From: Peptoniphilus_B koenoeneniae
GTDB taxonomy: Bacteria > Bacillota > Clostridia > Tissierellales > Peptoniphilaceae
NCBI RefSeq assembly: GCF_030812875.1
Contig: NZ_JAUSTN010000006.1
Span: forward strand, 95,449-159,448
Reading direction: 5' to 3'
Length of the DNA stretch: 64,000 bases
Below are positions 23,331-31,894 of the stretch, one piece after another; positions within the stretch are counted from its first letter, which is position 1; every line of letters begins with the position of its first letter. The notes below the pieces were generated by a model that was not told the DNA's origin, did not search any database, and saw nothing but the letters and a program-made list of their open reading frames with translations. A program made the position numbers and the translations under genes.

Positions 23331-24851
23331 TTATTCCCATTCAATGGTTGCTGGTGGTTTTGATGTTATGTCGTAAACGATTCTGTTTATATGTCCTACT
23401 TCGTTTACTATTCTGTTTGAGATTTTGTCTAAAAGTTCAAAAGGGATTCTATACCAGTCTGCTGTCATAAAATCTGTTGTTTGGACTGCTCTTAATGCAA
23501 GTGTATAGTCATAGGTTCTAAAGTCTCCCATTACTCCTACGCTTCTGTTGTTTGTCAGGACTGCAAAGTATTGGTCTGGCAATTTTTCTATGCCTGATTT
23601 TTCTAATTCTTGCCTAAATATAAAGTCCGCATCTCTTAAGATATCTAATTTTTCTTTTGTTAGCTCTCCTATTACTCTTATTCCAAGTCCTGGTCCTGGA
23701 AATGGTTGTCTGTCTACTAAATAGTCTGCAAGTCCAAGTTCTCTTCCAAGTTCTCTTACTTCATCTTTAAACAATAATCTTAGAGGCTCTATTATTTCTT
23801 TAAAGTCTACTGCTTCAGGAAGGCCTCCAACGTTATGGTGTGATTTTATTACTGCTGCATTCCCTGCTCCCGATTCTATTATGTCTGGATAAATAGTGCC
23901 TTGGGCTAAATAGTCAACACTTTTTATTTTTCTTCCTTCTTCTTCAAAGACTCTTATAAATTCTTCGCCTATGGCTTTACGTTTTTCTTCGGGATCTGTT
24001 ATTCCTTTAAGCTTTTTTAAAAATCTTTCTTCTGCGTTAACTCTTATAAAATGCATGCCGCTGTCTTTAAAGGCCGCTTCTACTTGGTCGCCTTCGTTTT
24101 TTCTCATTAGACCGTGATCTACAAATATACAGGTTAGCTTATCTCCTAGAGCTTTTGATAATAGTTTTGCGGTTACTGATGAGTCCACTCCTCCTGAAAG
24201 AGCCAAAAGAACTTTTCCGTCTCCAACTTTTTCTTTTATTTCATTTATTTTTTCTTTGGCATAGTTTGACATTGTCCATTCGGGTTTTTCTTTACAAATT
24301 CCATAAACAAAATTTTCAAGCATTTTAAATCCGTTTTCAGTGTGATTAACTTCAGGATGATATTGCATAGCGTAAAGATTTCTTTCTACATTTTCCATTG
24401 CTGCATTAGGAGTGTTGTCCGTTGATGCAACTTTTTTAAATCCCTTAGGCATTTCTTCTACATAATCAACGTGGCTCATCCATACAAATTCTTCTTTTTT
24501 CAGCCCTTCAAATAGCTTTGATGAATTTTCCACATAAGTTTTTGTTTTTCCAAACTCTTTTGAATTTGCACTTGTAACTTTTCCCCCAAGCTCATGGGCC
24601 ATTATTTGCATTCCATAGCAAAGTCCTAAAATTGGAATTCCTAAGTCAAAAATCTTTTCATCTATTTTTGGTGCATTTTTTTCATATACGGAGTTTGGTC
24701 CTCCTGTAAAAATTATTCCGCCGGGTTTTTTTTCTTTTGCTGCTTCTAAAGCTTTTTCGTATGAAACCACTTCACAATACACATGCATGTCACGTACTCT
24801 TCTTGCTATAAGTTGGTTGTATTGGCCGCCGAAGTCTATAACTAATATCAT
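23331..24851 (-). CDS. guaA: GMP synthase (glutamine-hydrolysing)
   Basis: It converts XMP, ATP and glutamine to GMP. The 506-residue protein has the class I glutamine amidotransferase domain (nucleophile Cys in GLCYGMQ, His in YHPEVNH), the PP-loop ATPase domain (ALSGGVDSSV) and the C-terminal dimer domain ending in PPATIEWE. The ATG at 24851 has GGAGG upstream; the frame from 24863 runs through that site. The last codons form the 13-bp core used by the integrated element, which leaves the gene intact. Confidence 0.97.
   Translation of the reverse strand: MILVIDFGGQYNQLIARRVRDMHVYCEVVSYEKALEAAKEKKPGGIIFTGGPNSVYEKNAPKIDEKIFDLGIPILGLCYGMQIMAHELGGKVTSANSKEFGKTKTYVENSSKLFEGLKKEEFVWMSHVDYVEEMPKGFKKVASTDNTPNAAMENVERNLYAMQYHPEVNHTENGFKMLENFVYGICKEKPEWTMSNYAKEKINEIKEKVGDGKVLLALSGGVDSSVTAKLLSKALGDKLTCIFVDHGLMRKNEGDQVEAAFKDSGMHFIRVNAEERFLKKLKGITDPEEKRKAIGEEFIRVFEEEGRKIKSVDYLAQGTIYPDIIESGAGNAAVIKSHHNVGGLPEAVDFKEIIEPLRLLFKDEVRELGRELGLADYLVDRQPFPGPGLGIRVIGELTKEKLDILRDADFIFRQELEKSGIEKLPDQYFAVLTNNRSVGVMGDFRTYDYTLALRAVQTTDFMTADWYRIPFELLDKISNRIVNEVGHINRIVYDITSKPPATIEWE
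23332..23344. repeat. Attachment core at the guaA 3' end
   Basis: TATTCCCATTCAA, encoding the C-terminal IEWE and stop of GuaA on the minus strand; its twin is at 14732-14744. The guaA 3' end is a known integration target for mobile elements. Confidence 0.75.
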
Positions 24852-24950
24852 TTTTACCTCCATTATTTTAATTTTTATCTCTTATCTTTTATCTTTCTTA
24901 TATTATATGTAAAAAGCCCTCATTTTTTCAATCTTTTACTTTTTATTTTT

Positions 24951-24968
24951 ATGCTATACGTGAAGCAT
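24951..24968. repeat. Dispersed 18-bp hairpin repeat, copy 1
   Basis: ATGCTATACGTGAAGCAT: arms ATGCT / AGCAT, in a T-rich context. Differs from copy 3 (44783-44800) at three positions. Confidence 0.5.
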
Positions 24969-24985
24969 TTTATTTTTTATTTTTT

Positions 24986-25003
24986 ATGCTCTAGGTAAAG
25001 CAT
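24986..25003. repeat. Dispersed 18-bp hairpin repeat, copy 2
   Basis: ATGCTCTAGGTAAAGCAT, one base different from copy 3 at 44783-44800, which lies about 20 kb away. Confidence 0.6.
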
Positions 25004-25184
25004 TTTTACTTTTTTTATTTAACTTACTTATTTTTATAGTTTTCAATTTAAGTTTTTGATAAAATATTTATTGAATTTGTATCTTTATTTAAGATAAATA
25101 ATTACTAAATATATAAAATACTTTATTTTTTTCATATTAGGTATATAATAAGTAAGAATGGCGATTTATAGAAAGGATGATTTC

Positions 25185-27923
25185 ATGGGATTGTTTGATG
25201 TGATTTTCGGATCATATAGTGATAAAGAAATAAAAAAAATACAACCTTTAGTAGATAGAATTTTAAGTCTTGATGAAGAGTACCAAGGCTTAACTGACAA
25301 TCAACTTAAAGAAAAAACTTTAGAATTTAAAAATAGATATAAAAACGGAGAAAGTTTGGACCAATTGTTACCTGAAGCTTTTGCTAATATTAGAGAAGCT
25401 GCTTACAGAGTTCTTGGTATGAAACACTTCCCTGTTCAACTTATCGGCGGTATTATTTTGCATCAAGGCAGAATTGCCGAAATGAAAACAGGTGAAGGTA
25501 AAACCCTTGTTGCAACTTTACCTGCATATTTAAATGCTCTTTCAGGAGATGGAGTACACGTTGTAACTGTAAATGATTATTTGGCAAGCCGTGATAAGAC
25601 TTGGATGGGTAAAATTTATGAGTTTTTAGGCTTAAGTGTAGGTTGCATTATTCACGACATGAGTCCTAAAGAAAGACAAGTTGCTTACAACTGTGATATA
25701 ACTTACGGAACAAACAATGAATTCGGTTTTGATTATCTTCGTGACAACATGGTCATTTACAAAGAGGAAATGGTTCAAAGACCTCTTAACTATTGTATAG
25801 TGGACGAAGTTGACTCAATTTTAATTGATGAAGCAAGGACTCCTCTTATTATTTCCGGTCGTGGAGATGAATCTACTGAACTTTATGTTAGGGCAAGAGA
25901 TTTTGTAAATACTCTTTCTCATAGAATAAAAACTGAAGAAGAAACAAGTTTTGAAAGATTTAACAGAGAATTTGAAGAAGAAACTGTTGATTATGTAGTA
26001 AATGAAAAAGATAAAACTTCCACTCTTACTGACAAGGGAGTTGCCAAGGCTGAAAAATATTTTGGCGTTAGCAATTTATCTGATCTTGACAACATGGAGC
26101 TTTCCCACCATATTAACCAAGCTTTAAAAGCTAAGGGAAATATGAAAAAAGATATTGATTATGTTGTTAAGGATGGAGAAGTTATTATAGTTGACGAATT
26201 TACCGGTCGTCTAATGTTCGGAAGACGTTATTCTGAAGGCTTGCACCAAGCAATAGAAGCTAAAGAAGGTCTTGAAGTTCAAGCTGAAAGTAAAACTCTT
26301 GCAACTATTACCTTCCAAAATTATTTCAGAATGTATAAAAAACTTGCAGGTATGACAGGTACTGCTATGACGGAAGAATCAGAATTCCGTGACATCTATC
26401 ATATTGACGTTGTAGAAATTCCTACAAACAAGCCTGTTATAAGATCTGATGCCAATGATTCAATTTACAAATCAGAAGAGGCAAAATTCCGTGCAGTTAC
26501 AAGAGAAATTATTGAATGCCATGAAAGTGGACAACCTGTCCTTGTTGGTACAATTTCAATTGAAAAATCAGAAGAACTTTCAAAGTATTTAAAACGTGCG
26601 GGAATAAAGCACAATGTTTTAAATGCTAAAAACCATGAAATGGAATCTGAAATAGTAGCCCAAGCAGGTCGTTTTGGAGCAGTTACCATTGCTACTAACA
26701 TGGCAGGTCGTGGTACTGATATTATGCTTGGCGGAAATCCTGAATATATGGCAAAAAAAGAAATGAAAAAACGTGGTCTTGAAGAAGAAATTCTGGAACA
26801 AGTAGATTCTTATAATGAAACAAGTGATGAAGAGATTTTAAATGCTCGTAAGGAATATCAAGATCTTGTTAAAAAATTTAAAGTTGAAACTGATGAAGAA
26901 GCTCAAAAAGTTGTAGCAGCAGGTGGCCTTCATATTATAGGAACAGAACGTCACGAAAGTAGACGTATTGACAATCAGCTTCGTGGTCGTTCAGGCCGTC
27001 AAGGAGATCCAGGTTCAACAAGATTTTATATTTCAGGCGACGATGATTTAATAAGACTTTTTGCTGGCGACAGATTCAAACAAACTATGGAAAGAATTAA
27101 TAGCCCTGAAGATGAAGCCATTGAATCAAAAATTTTAACTAAATTAATAGAATCAGCTCAAAGAAAAGTTGAAGGAAACAACTTCTCAATTCGTAAAAAT
27201 GTCCTAAACTATGACAATGTTATGAATAAACAAAGAGAGGTAATATATTCAGAAAGAAGAAAAGTTCTTGAAGGTGAAAATCTTCATGATGATATGATTT
27301 CAATGATTGATGATATTATTGAAAAAAATGTCAACTTTAATAATAAGATGGATCACAACAATGTTTTACATCTTGATTTTGAAAATATTGTAAAATTCGG
27401 AGTTGACCAATTCGACTTCCCTAAAAATTTCTTAGATGATATTGAAAATGCAAATGTTGAAAATGTCATTTCAAGAATGAAAGAATTGGCAAGGGAAAAA
27501 TATAAGGAAAAAGAAAATGAATTTGGAGAAGAAAAATTCAGAGAAATTGAAAGAGTTGTTCTTCTTCAAGTTGTAGACCAAAAGTGGATGGATCATATTG
27601 ATGCTATGGACCAACTTCGTCAAGGTATAGGCTTAAGAGCTGTCGGTCAAGTTGACCCGGTTCGTGCTTATGCTCAAGAAGGTTTTGACATGTTTGAAGA
27701 AATGAATGAATCCATTAAAGAAGATACAACAAAAATGCTCTTCCATATTTATAATCCTGAAAAAGTTAAACGTGTAAGAGTTGCAAAAGAAGTTGAAACT
27801 GTAAATCCAGATACTGGAAAACAAGCACCTTTTGTAAGAAAATCTAAAAAAGTAGGCAGAAATGATCCCTGTCCATGTGGCAGCGGTAAAAAATATAAAA
27901 ACTGCTGTGGAAAAAACCAATAA
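25185..27923 (+). CDS. secA: Preprotein translocase ATPase
   Basis: SecA pushes unfolded preproteins through SecYEG. The 912-residue protein has Walker A MKTGEGKTLVA, the DEAD-type box DEVDSILIDEARTPLIISG, the second motor domain (TNMAGRGTDIMLGGNP, RGRSGRQGDPG), the helical scaffold and a C-terminal zinc-binding SEC-C motif (GRNDPCPCGSGKKYKNCCG). The start at 25185 (MGLFDVIFGS) has AAAGGATG upstream; the frame from 25158 adds nine doubtful residues. It stands alone, with a terminator right after it. Confidence 0.98.
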   Translation: MGLFDVIFGSYSDKEIKKIQPLVDRILSLDEEYQGLTDNQLKEKTLEFKNRYKNGESLDQLLPEAFANIREAAYRVLGMKHFPVQLIGGIILHQGRIAEMKTGEGKTLVATLPAYLNALSGDGVHVVTVNDYLASRDKTWMGKIYEFLGLSVGCIIHDMSPKERQVAYNCDITYGTNNEFGFDYLRDNMVIYKEEMVQRPLNYCIVDEVDSILIDEARTPLIISGRGDESTELYVRARDFVNTLSHRIKTEEETSFERFNREFEEETVDYVVNEKDKTSTLTDKGVAKAEKYFGVSNLSDLDNMELSHHINQALKAKGNMKKDIDYVVKDGEVIIVDEFTGRLMFGRRYSEGLHQAIEAKEGLEVQAESKTLATITFQNYFRMYKKLAGMTGTAMTEESEFRDIYHIDVVEIPTNKPVIRSDANDSIYKSEEAKFRAVTREIIECHESGQPVLVGTISIEKSEELSKYLKRAGIKHNVLNAKNHEMESEIVAQAGRFGAVTIATNMAGRGTDIMLGGNPEYMAKKEMKKRGLEEEILEQVDSYNETSDEEILNARKEYQDLVKKFKVETDEEAQKVVAAGGLHIIGTERHESRRIDNQLRGRSGRQGDPGSTRFYISGDDDLIRLFAGDRFKQTMERINSPEDEAIESKILTKLIESAQRKVEGNNFSIRKNVLNYDNVMNKQREVIYSERRKVLEGENLHDDMISMIDDIIEKNVNFNNKMDHNNVLHLDFENIVKFGVDQFDFPKNFLDDIENANVENVISRMKELAREKYKEKENEFGEEKFREIERVVLLQVVDQKWMDHIDAMDQLRQGIGLRAVGQVDPVRAYAQEGFDMFEEMNESIKEDTTKMLFHIYNPEKVKRVRVAKEVETVNPDTGKQAPFVRKSKKVGRNDPCPCGSGKKYKNCCGKNQ

Positions 27924-27931
27924 AATAATTT

Positions 27932-27960
27932 AAGCCTTCACAATTTTTGAAGGCTTTTTT
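27932..27960 (+). terminator. secA terminator
   Basis: 9-bp stem AAGCCTTCA / TGAAGGCTT followed by a T-run. Confidence 0.9.
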
Positions 27961-27976
27961 AATTTAATTAATAAAA

Positions 27977-28026
27977 AAAACTCTGATTCTTATTATAGTT
28001 TTAATATAATAAGAATCAGAGTTTTT
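27977..28026. terminator. Long hairpin terminating the TPM-domain gene
   Basis: 20-bp stem (AAAACTCTGATTCTTATTAT with its complement at 28006-28025) with T-runs on both sides, so it can work for both strands. It lies directly after the minus-strand stop at 28030. Confidence 0.85.
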
Positions 28027-28029
28027 ATT

Positions 28030-28857
28030 TTACCAAGATCCTCCTGATCCGCCGCCGCCTGTTGAGCCGCCGCCTCCGGAAAATCCTCCGAATCCTCCAC
28101 CAGAGCCGCCGCCAAAGCTTCCGCCACCGAAAAATCCTCCAAAAGGTCCAAAGGAATCGTCATCGTCGTCATCGTAAAAATGCCTTCTTCTCCTTCCCCT
28201 GTAACCTCTTGATCTACTTATTTTTGCCATAATATTTATAAATAATAGTAGAAGAATTATTTGAACAAGAATAGCTATTGTTCCAAAATCTGAGGCATCA
28301 CTATTGACACTATAATCAGGTTCAACGCTGTTTATTATTTCCAAGTTATATTCTTTTTTGTATAAGTCTAAAATTTCATTGTATGCTTCAAGAATTCCAA
28401 GTTCATAGTCTCTTTTATTTTTCCCACTTCTGTCCCCTGCAGGAAAATATTTTGCGGCATTTCTTCTTATTTGAGCAGTTATTGAATCTGGAATAAATCC
28501 TTCCGTTTCATAGCCTGTCATTATAAAAAATCTACCTTCAGGAATACAAAGCAGTATCAATGTTCCGTTGTCATTTTCTCCACCGATTTTCCATTTGTCA
28601 AAAATTTTTACAGCGTAGCTTTGATCGTCATAACCTTGCAAAGACTTTACAAGTGCAATTGCAACTTGACCCTTTGTTTTATTTTCCAGATCTTTATTTG
28701 TTCCGTTTATATACTTAAGGCTCTCTTCAGATAAAATATTTAATTCATCATACACATAACCATTAGCATCTTTGGGATCCGGAACAAAAACTTCTTCTGC
28801 AAAAACTGCGGTGAATAATGAAATTATTACTATTAAAAGGGATAGTAATTTTTTCAT
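28030..28857 (-). CDS. TPM-domain membrane protein with glycine-rich tail (YgcG family)
   Basis: The 275-residue protein has a signal peptide (MKKLLSLLIVIISLFTAVFAEE), an extracytoplasmic TPM domain (GYVYDELNILSEESLKYIN...GQVAIALVKSL...DKWKIGGENDNGTLILLCIPEGRFFIMTGYETEG), one membrane helix near residue 200, then RSRGYRGRRRRHFYDDDDDD and a tail of GGGSGGGFGG repeats ending SGGSW. This architecture is known for the family; a role in membrane or redox stress is suggested in the literature but not settled. It follows the lemA gene by 8 bp, the usual pairing. Confidence 0.9.
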   Translation of the reverse strand: MKKLLSLLIVIISLFTAVFAEEVFVPDPKDANGYVYDELNILSEESLKYINGTNKDLENKTKGQVAIALVKSLQGYDDQSYAVKIFDKWKIGGENDNGTLILLCIPEGRFFIMTGYETEGFIPDSITAQIRRNAAKYFPAGDRSGKNKRDYELGILEAYNEILDLYKKEYNLEIINSVEPDYSVNSDASDFGTIAILVQIILLLLFINIMAKISRSRGYRGRRRRHFYDDDDDDSFGPFGGFFGGGSFGGGSGGGFGGFSGGGGSTGGGGSGGSW

Positions 28858-28865
28858 TTTACCAC

Positions 28866-29447
28866 CTACTTACCAAAATCCACTGTTGGTGCATTTTGAT
28901 CTTCTTCAGAAACTTGGAAATATTCCTTTGGACTAAATCCTAAAATACCTCCGATTAAATTAGTTGGAAATCTTTTAATTTTTTTATTAAATCCTGTAAC
29001 GGCTTCGTTATATCTTTCTCTTTCCGTTGCAATTCTGTTTTCAGTTCCTTCAAGTTGAGATTGAAGATTTAAAAATCCTTCATTGGCTTTAAGTTCCGGA
29101 TATGCTTCAACAACTACGTTAATATCTCCTATTGCCCTTGAAAGTTCAGCGTCTGCTTTTCCAAGTTCTTGGGGAGTTTTAGCTTTTTCAACCTTGCTTC
29201 TTGCTTCTGTTATTTTTGTTAAAACATCTTCTTCATGACTTGCATATCCCTTAACTGTGTTTACCAAGTTGGGTATAAGGTCTGCACGTCTTTTTACTAC
29301 ATTTTGTACTTGAGCCCATTTTCCGTCTACTTCTTGTGCTTCTCCTACAAGTGAATTGTAATTTTTAATCAAAACAAAACCCACTAATACTATAACTGCA
29401 ATTACTATAATTAATGCTCCGCCTAAGGCGCCTCTTCTCTTTTTCAT
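28866..29447 (-). CDS. lemA: LemA family protein
   Basis: The 193-residue protein has an N-terminal membrane helix (LGGALIIVIAVIVLVGFVLIKNYNSLV) and the LemA helical domain with VDGKWAQVQNVVKRRADLIPNLVNTVKGYASHE, the family signature, and YNEAVTGFNKKIKRFPTNLIGGILGF near the end. The short N-terminus and the bulk of the domain are predicted on opposite sides of the membrane. Function is unknown, although it is regularly paired with TPM-domain proteins as here. Confidence 0.93.
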   Translation of the reverse strand: MKKRRGALGGALIIVIAVIVLVGFVLIKNYNSLVGEAQEVDGKWAQVQNVVKRRADLIPNLVNTVKGYASHEEDVLTKITEARSKVEKAKTPQELGKADAELSRAIGDINVVVEAYPELKANEGFLNLQSQLEGTENRIATERERYNEAVTGFNKKIKRFPTNLIGGILGFSPKEYFQVSEEDQNAPTVDFGK

Positions 29448-29455
29448 ATTTCCTC

Positions 29456-30625
29456 CTATGAAATTTCTATAATTTTTGCATTGTTTAGGGCAGCTTCAAC
29501 TAAACTTTCTATGTCCAATTTTTCTTCGCTTATTTCCATTTCCTTAATTGTCGGCCTTAATTTTGGGTGCTTAGGTAAAAATACCGTACAGCAATCTTCA
29601 AAGGGTAAAATTGAAGTTTCATAAGTCCCGATTTTTTTGGAAATATCAATAATGTCAACTTTATCCATCCCTATTAAGGGTCTAAATATAAGTCTTCTTG
29701 TTATATCATTTGTAACAGTTAAACCATCTATGGTTTGACTTGCAACTTGCCCTAAGTTTTCTCCTGTTATAATTGAATTATACCCATTTTTTTCTGAAAT
29801 CCTCTCAGCTATTCTCATCATAAATCTCCTGGATAGCAAAGTCATTTCATCTTCTCTACAATTTTTATTTATTTCCTTTTGAATTGGAAGTAAATTTATG
29901 GAGTAAATTTTCATGGGTCCCCCATAGGTTGAAATTATTTCTCCAAGTTTTACAACTTTTTCTTCTGCCCTTTGTGAAGTAAAGGGGAAAGAATGAAAAT
30001 GAAGTCCATCAATTTTAACCCCTCTTTTAGCCATCATATAGCCCGCTACAGGAGAATCTATTCCACCTGATAGTAGGAGTAGACCTTTTCCATTTGTGCC
30101 CAGTGGAAGGCCTCCATGGCCCTTAAAACGCTTAGTATATAGGTAGACCTCTCTTCTTATATCCATATAAATATAAAAGTCTGGATTATAAACATCAACT
30201 TTTATTGGAAAATTTTTAAGGACCTGTCCGCCAATTATATTATTAAGTTCCATACTATTAAGCTCAAAGTTTTTATCAGCTCTTTTTGTATCTCCCTTAA
30301 ATGTTTTAAATTCAGGATTTTCTTCTAAAGTTTCCCTTGTAATTTCCCTTATGCCCTCTTCTATGGAAGGGATGTTTTTTTCAATTTTAATACAGGGACT
30401 TAAATAAACTATTCCGAAAATATGTTGTGCCCTTTTAATAATTTTTTCCTGATCCTCTTTGTTGCAGTCAATATAAATTTTTCCCGTATCTTGATAAATT
30501 TTTCCATGGCTTATATCGTGAAGAGATTTTTTTACTTGACCCATTAAAGTATCAATAAAACTCTTTCTATTTTTTCCCTTTAAAATAACTTCGCCCAGGG
30601 AAAGGCTTACAACTCTTTGACTCAT
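29456..30625 (-). CDS. thiI: tRNA 4-thiouridine synthase
   Basis: ThiI adenylates U8 of tRNA and transfers sulfur from a cysteine desulfurase persulfide. The 389-residue protein has the N-terminal ferredoxin-like and THUMP domains and the PP-loop ATPase motif LSGGIDSPVAGYMMAKRG. It lacks the C-terminal rhodanese domain of the E. coli enzyme, as is usual in Firmicutes. The start overlaps the stop of the cysteine desulfurase by four bases, and that enzyme is the probable sulfur donor. Confidence 0.96.
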   Translation of the reverse strand: MSQRVVSLSLGEVILKGKNRKSFIDTLMGQVKKSLHDISHGKIYQDTGKIYIDCNKEDQEKIIKRAQHIFGIVYLSPCIKIEKNIPSIEEGIREITRETLEENPEFKTFKGDTKRADKNFELNSMELNNIIGGQVLKNFPIKVDVYNPDFYIYMDIRREVYLYTKRFKGHGGLPLGTNGKGLLLLSGGIDSPVAGYMMAKRGVKIDGLHFHSFPFTSQRAEEKVVKLGEIISTYGGPMKIYSINLLPIQKEINKNCREDEMTLLSRRFMMRIAERISEKNGYNSIITGENLGQVASQTIDGLTVTNDITRRLIFRPLIGMDKVDIIDISKKIGTYETSILPFEDCCTVFLPKHPKLRPTIKEMEISEEKLDIESLVEAALNNAKIIEIS

Positions 30626-31767
30626 TTTTTCATCACTTCTCTTATATCTTTTACAACTTGATTTAATTTTTCCAAAAATACATCTATGTCATTTTTGCTT
30701 ATGTCTTTTGAAAAGCAAATTCTTATAGTCCCTTCCATTTCAGAAGGATTTAATTTAATTGCTTCTAAAACATGGCTTCTGTGAACTCCGTTACTTGAAC
30801 ATGCTGATGCTGTAGAAATATAAATCTCATATTCTTCAAGACTGTGAAGAATAACCTCTCCCCTTGTACCTCTTATGGATAAACTTACAATATAAGGTGA
30901 GGAACATAAGGGAGAATTAATTTTATAATCATCAATATAATTTTTTAAATTTTCCAAAAAATATGCTTTTATCTTTTTTACATGGTCTTGTTCCTCATTG
31001 AATTTTTCAGTTTTAATTTGACAAGCCTTGCCAAAACCTGCAAGACCAGGCATATTTTCAGTTCCACTTCTTAAATTTTTCTCCTGGCCTCCTCCAATGA
31101 CAAGAGAAGGTATAGAAATGCCACTTTTTAAATAAAGGGCTCCACTTCCCTTAGGCCCATAAATTTTGTGACTGCTGACAGAATAAGAATCAACTCCCAA
31201 ATCTTTAAGATCTAATTTTATTTTTCCAAGAGCCTGAACTCCATCAACATGGACAAAAGTTTCAGGATTTTTTTCCTTAACAATTTTTACAAGTTCTTTA
31301 ATATCTTGAATCGTTCCGATTTCATTATTTACATGGGCAAGAGCAACAAGGGCAGTATTTCCATCAACTTCCCTTTTAAGTTCATTAAAATCAACCTTGC
31401 CATCAAAATCAACATTTAAAAAAACTACTTCATAACCAAAATCCCTATAAGATAAAAATTTATCATATAAGGAAGCGTGTTCAATTTTACTGGTTATAAT
31501 TTTTTTAAATCTCTTATTTTTATTTACAAAGCCGTTTACTGCAATGTTGTTGCTTTCAGTTCCCCCGGAAGTAAAATAAATTTCAGAGGGCAAAACATTT
31601 ATAAGTTGAGCAAGATTTTTTCTTGCTTCTTCTCTTACCTTTTCAGCCTTCAAACCAAAACTATGTAGGCTTGATGGATTTGCAAAATCATTTTTAAGCA
31701 TCTTTACCACTTCTTCAACCACTTCTTGTCTTGGTTTTGTAGTGGCACAATTATCTAAATAAATCAT
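30622..31767 (-). CDS. Cysteine desulfurase (NifS/IscS type)
   Basis: The 381-residue PLP enzyme removes sulfur from cysteine as a persulfide. It has the N-terminal YLDNCATTKP, the PLP-binding Lys in SSHKIYGPKGSGALY and the catalytic Cys in STASACSSN. Its coupling to thiI points to tRNA thiolation (the NifZ role in Bacillus) rather than general Fe-S assembly; no scaffold gene is nearby. A TATAAT-like box for the minus strand lies at 31842-31837. Confidence 0.94.
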   Translation of the reverse strand: MIYLDNCATTKPRQEVVEEVVKMLKNDFANPSSLHSFGLKAEKVREEARKNLAQLINVLPSEIYFTSGGTESNNIAVNGFVNKNKRFKKIITSKIEHASLYDKFLSYRDFGYEVVFLNVDFDGKVDFNELKREVDGNTALVALAHVNNEIGTIQDIKELVKIVKEKNPETFVHVDGVQALGKIKLDLKDLGVDSYSVSSHKIYGPKGSGALYLKSGISIPSLVIGGGQEKNLRSGTENMPGLAGFGKACQIKTEKFNEEQDHVKKIKAYFLENLKNYIDDYKINSPLCSSPYIVSLSIRGTRGEVILHSLEEYEIYISTASACSSNGVHRSHVLEAIKLNPSEMEGTIRICFSKDISKNDIDVFLEKLNQVVKDIREVMKK

Positions 31768-31894
31768 TAAATTTCATTCCCCATTAAAAAATTTTATTTT
31801 ATAAAAAATATAAGCATATAAACTTTCAATGGATTTATTATACCATAGCTGTTGGAATAATTAAGATTAGGATATAATTAAGAAGGGATAAAAA

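Larger units (their letters stand above)
14732..23344. mobile_element. Satellite-like integrated element with its own capsid genes, at the guaA 3' end
   Basis: About 8.6 kb between two 13-bp core copies. It holds integrase, CI-like and Cro-like regulators, Xis-like protein, replication initiator and helicase loader, a structured RNA array, scaffold, major capsid protein, an ArpU-like activator and a sigma factor. All frames are open. No terminase large subunit, portal, head-tail, tail or lysis gene is present, so the element cannot form phage alone. A satellite using a helper phage fits best; a reduced prophage is the alternative. Confidence 0.75.
24852..25184. other. AT-rich region between divergent guaA and secA
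   Basis: No gene is seen. It holds two copies of a small ATGCT...AGCAT hairpin repeat. On the secA side there is a TATAAT at 25144-25149 without a good -35 box. No purine riboswitch could be recognised upstream of guaA. Confidence 0.5.

Noticed and set aside
24852..25184. Purine riboswitch upstream of guaA
   Set aside because: The paired regions and conserved loops of the purine aptamer could not be found on the minus strand.
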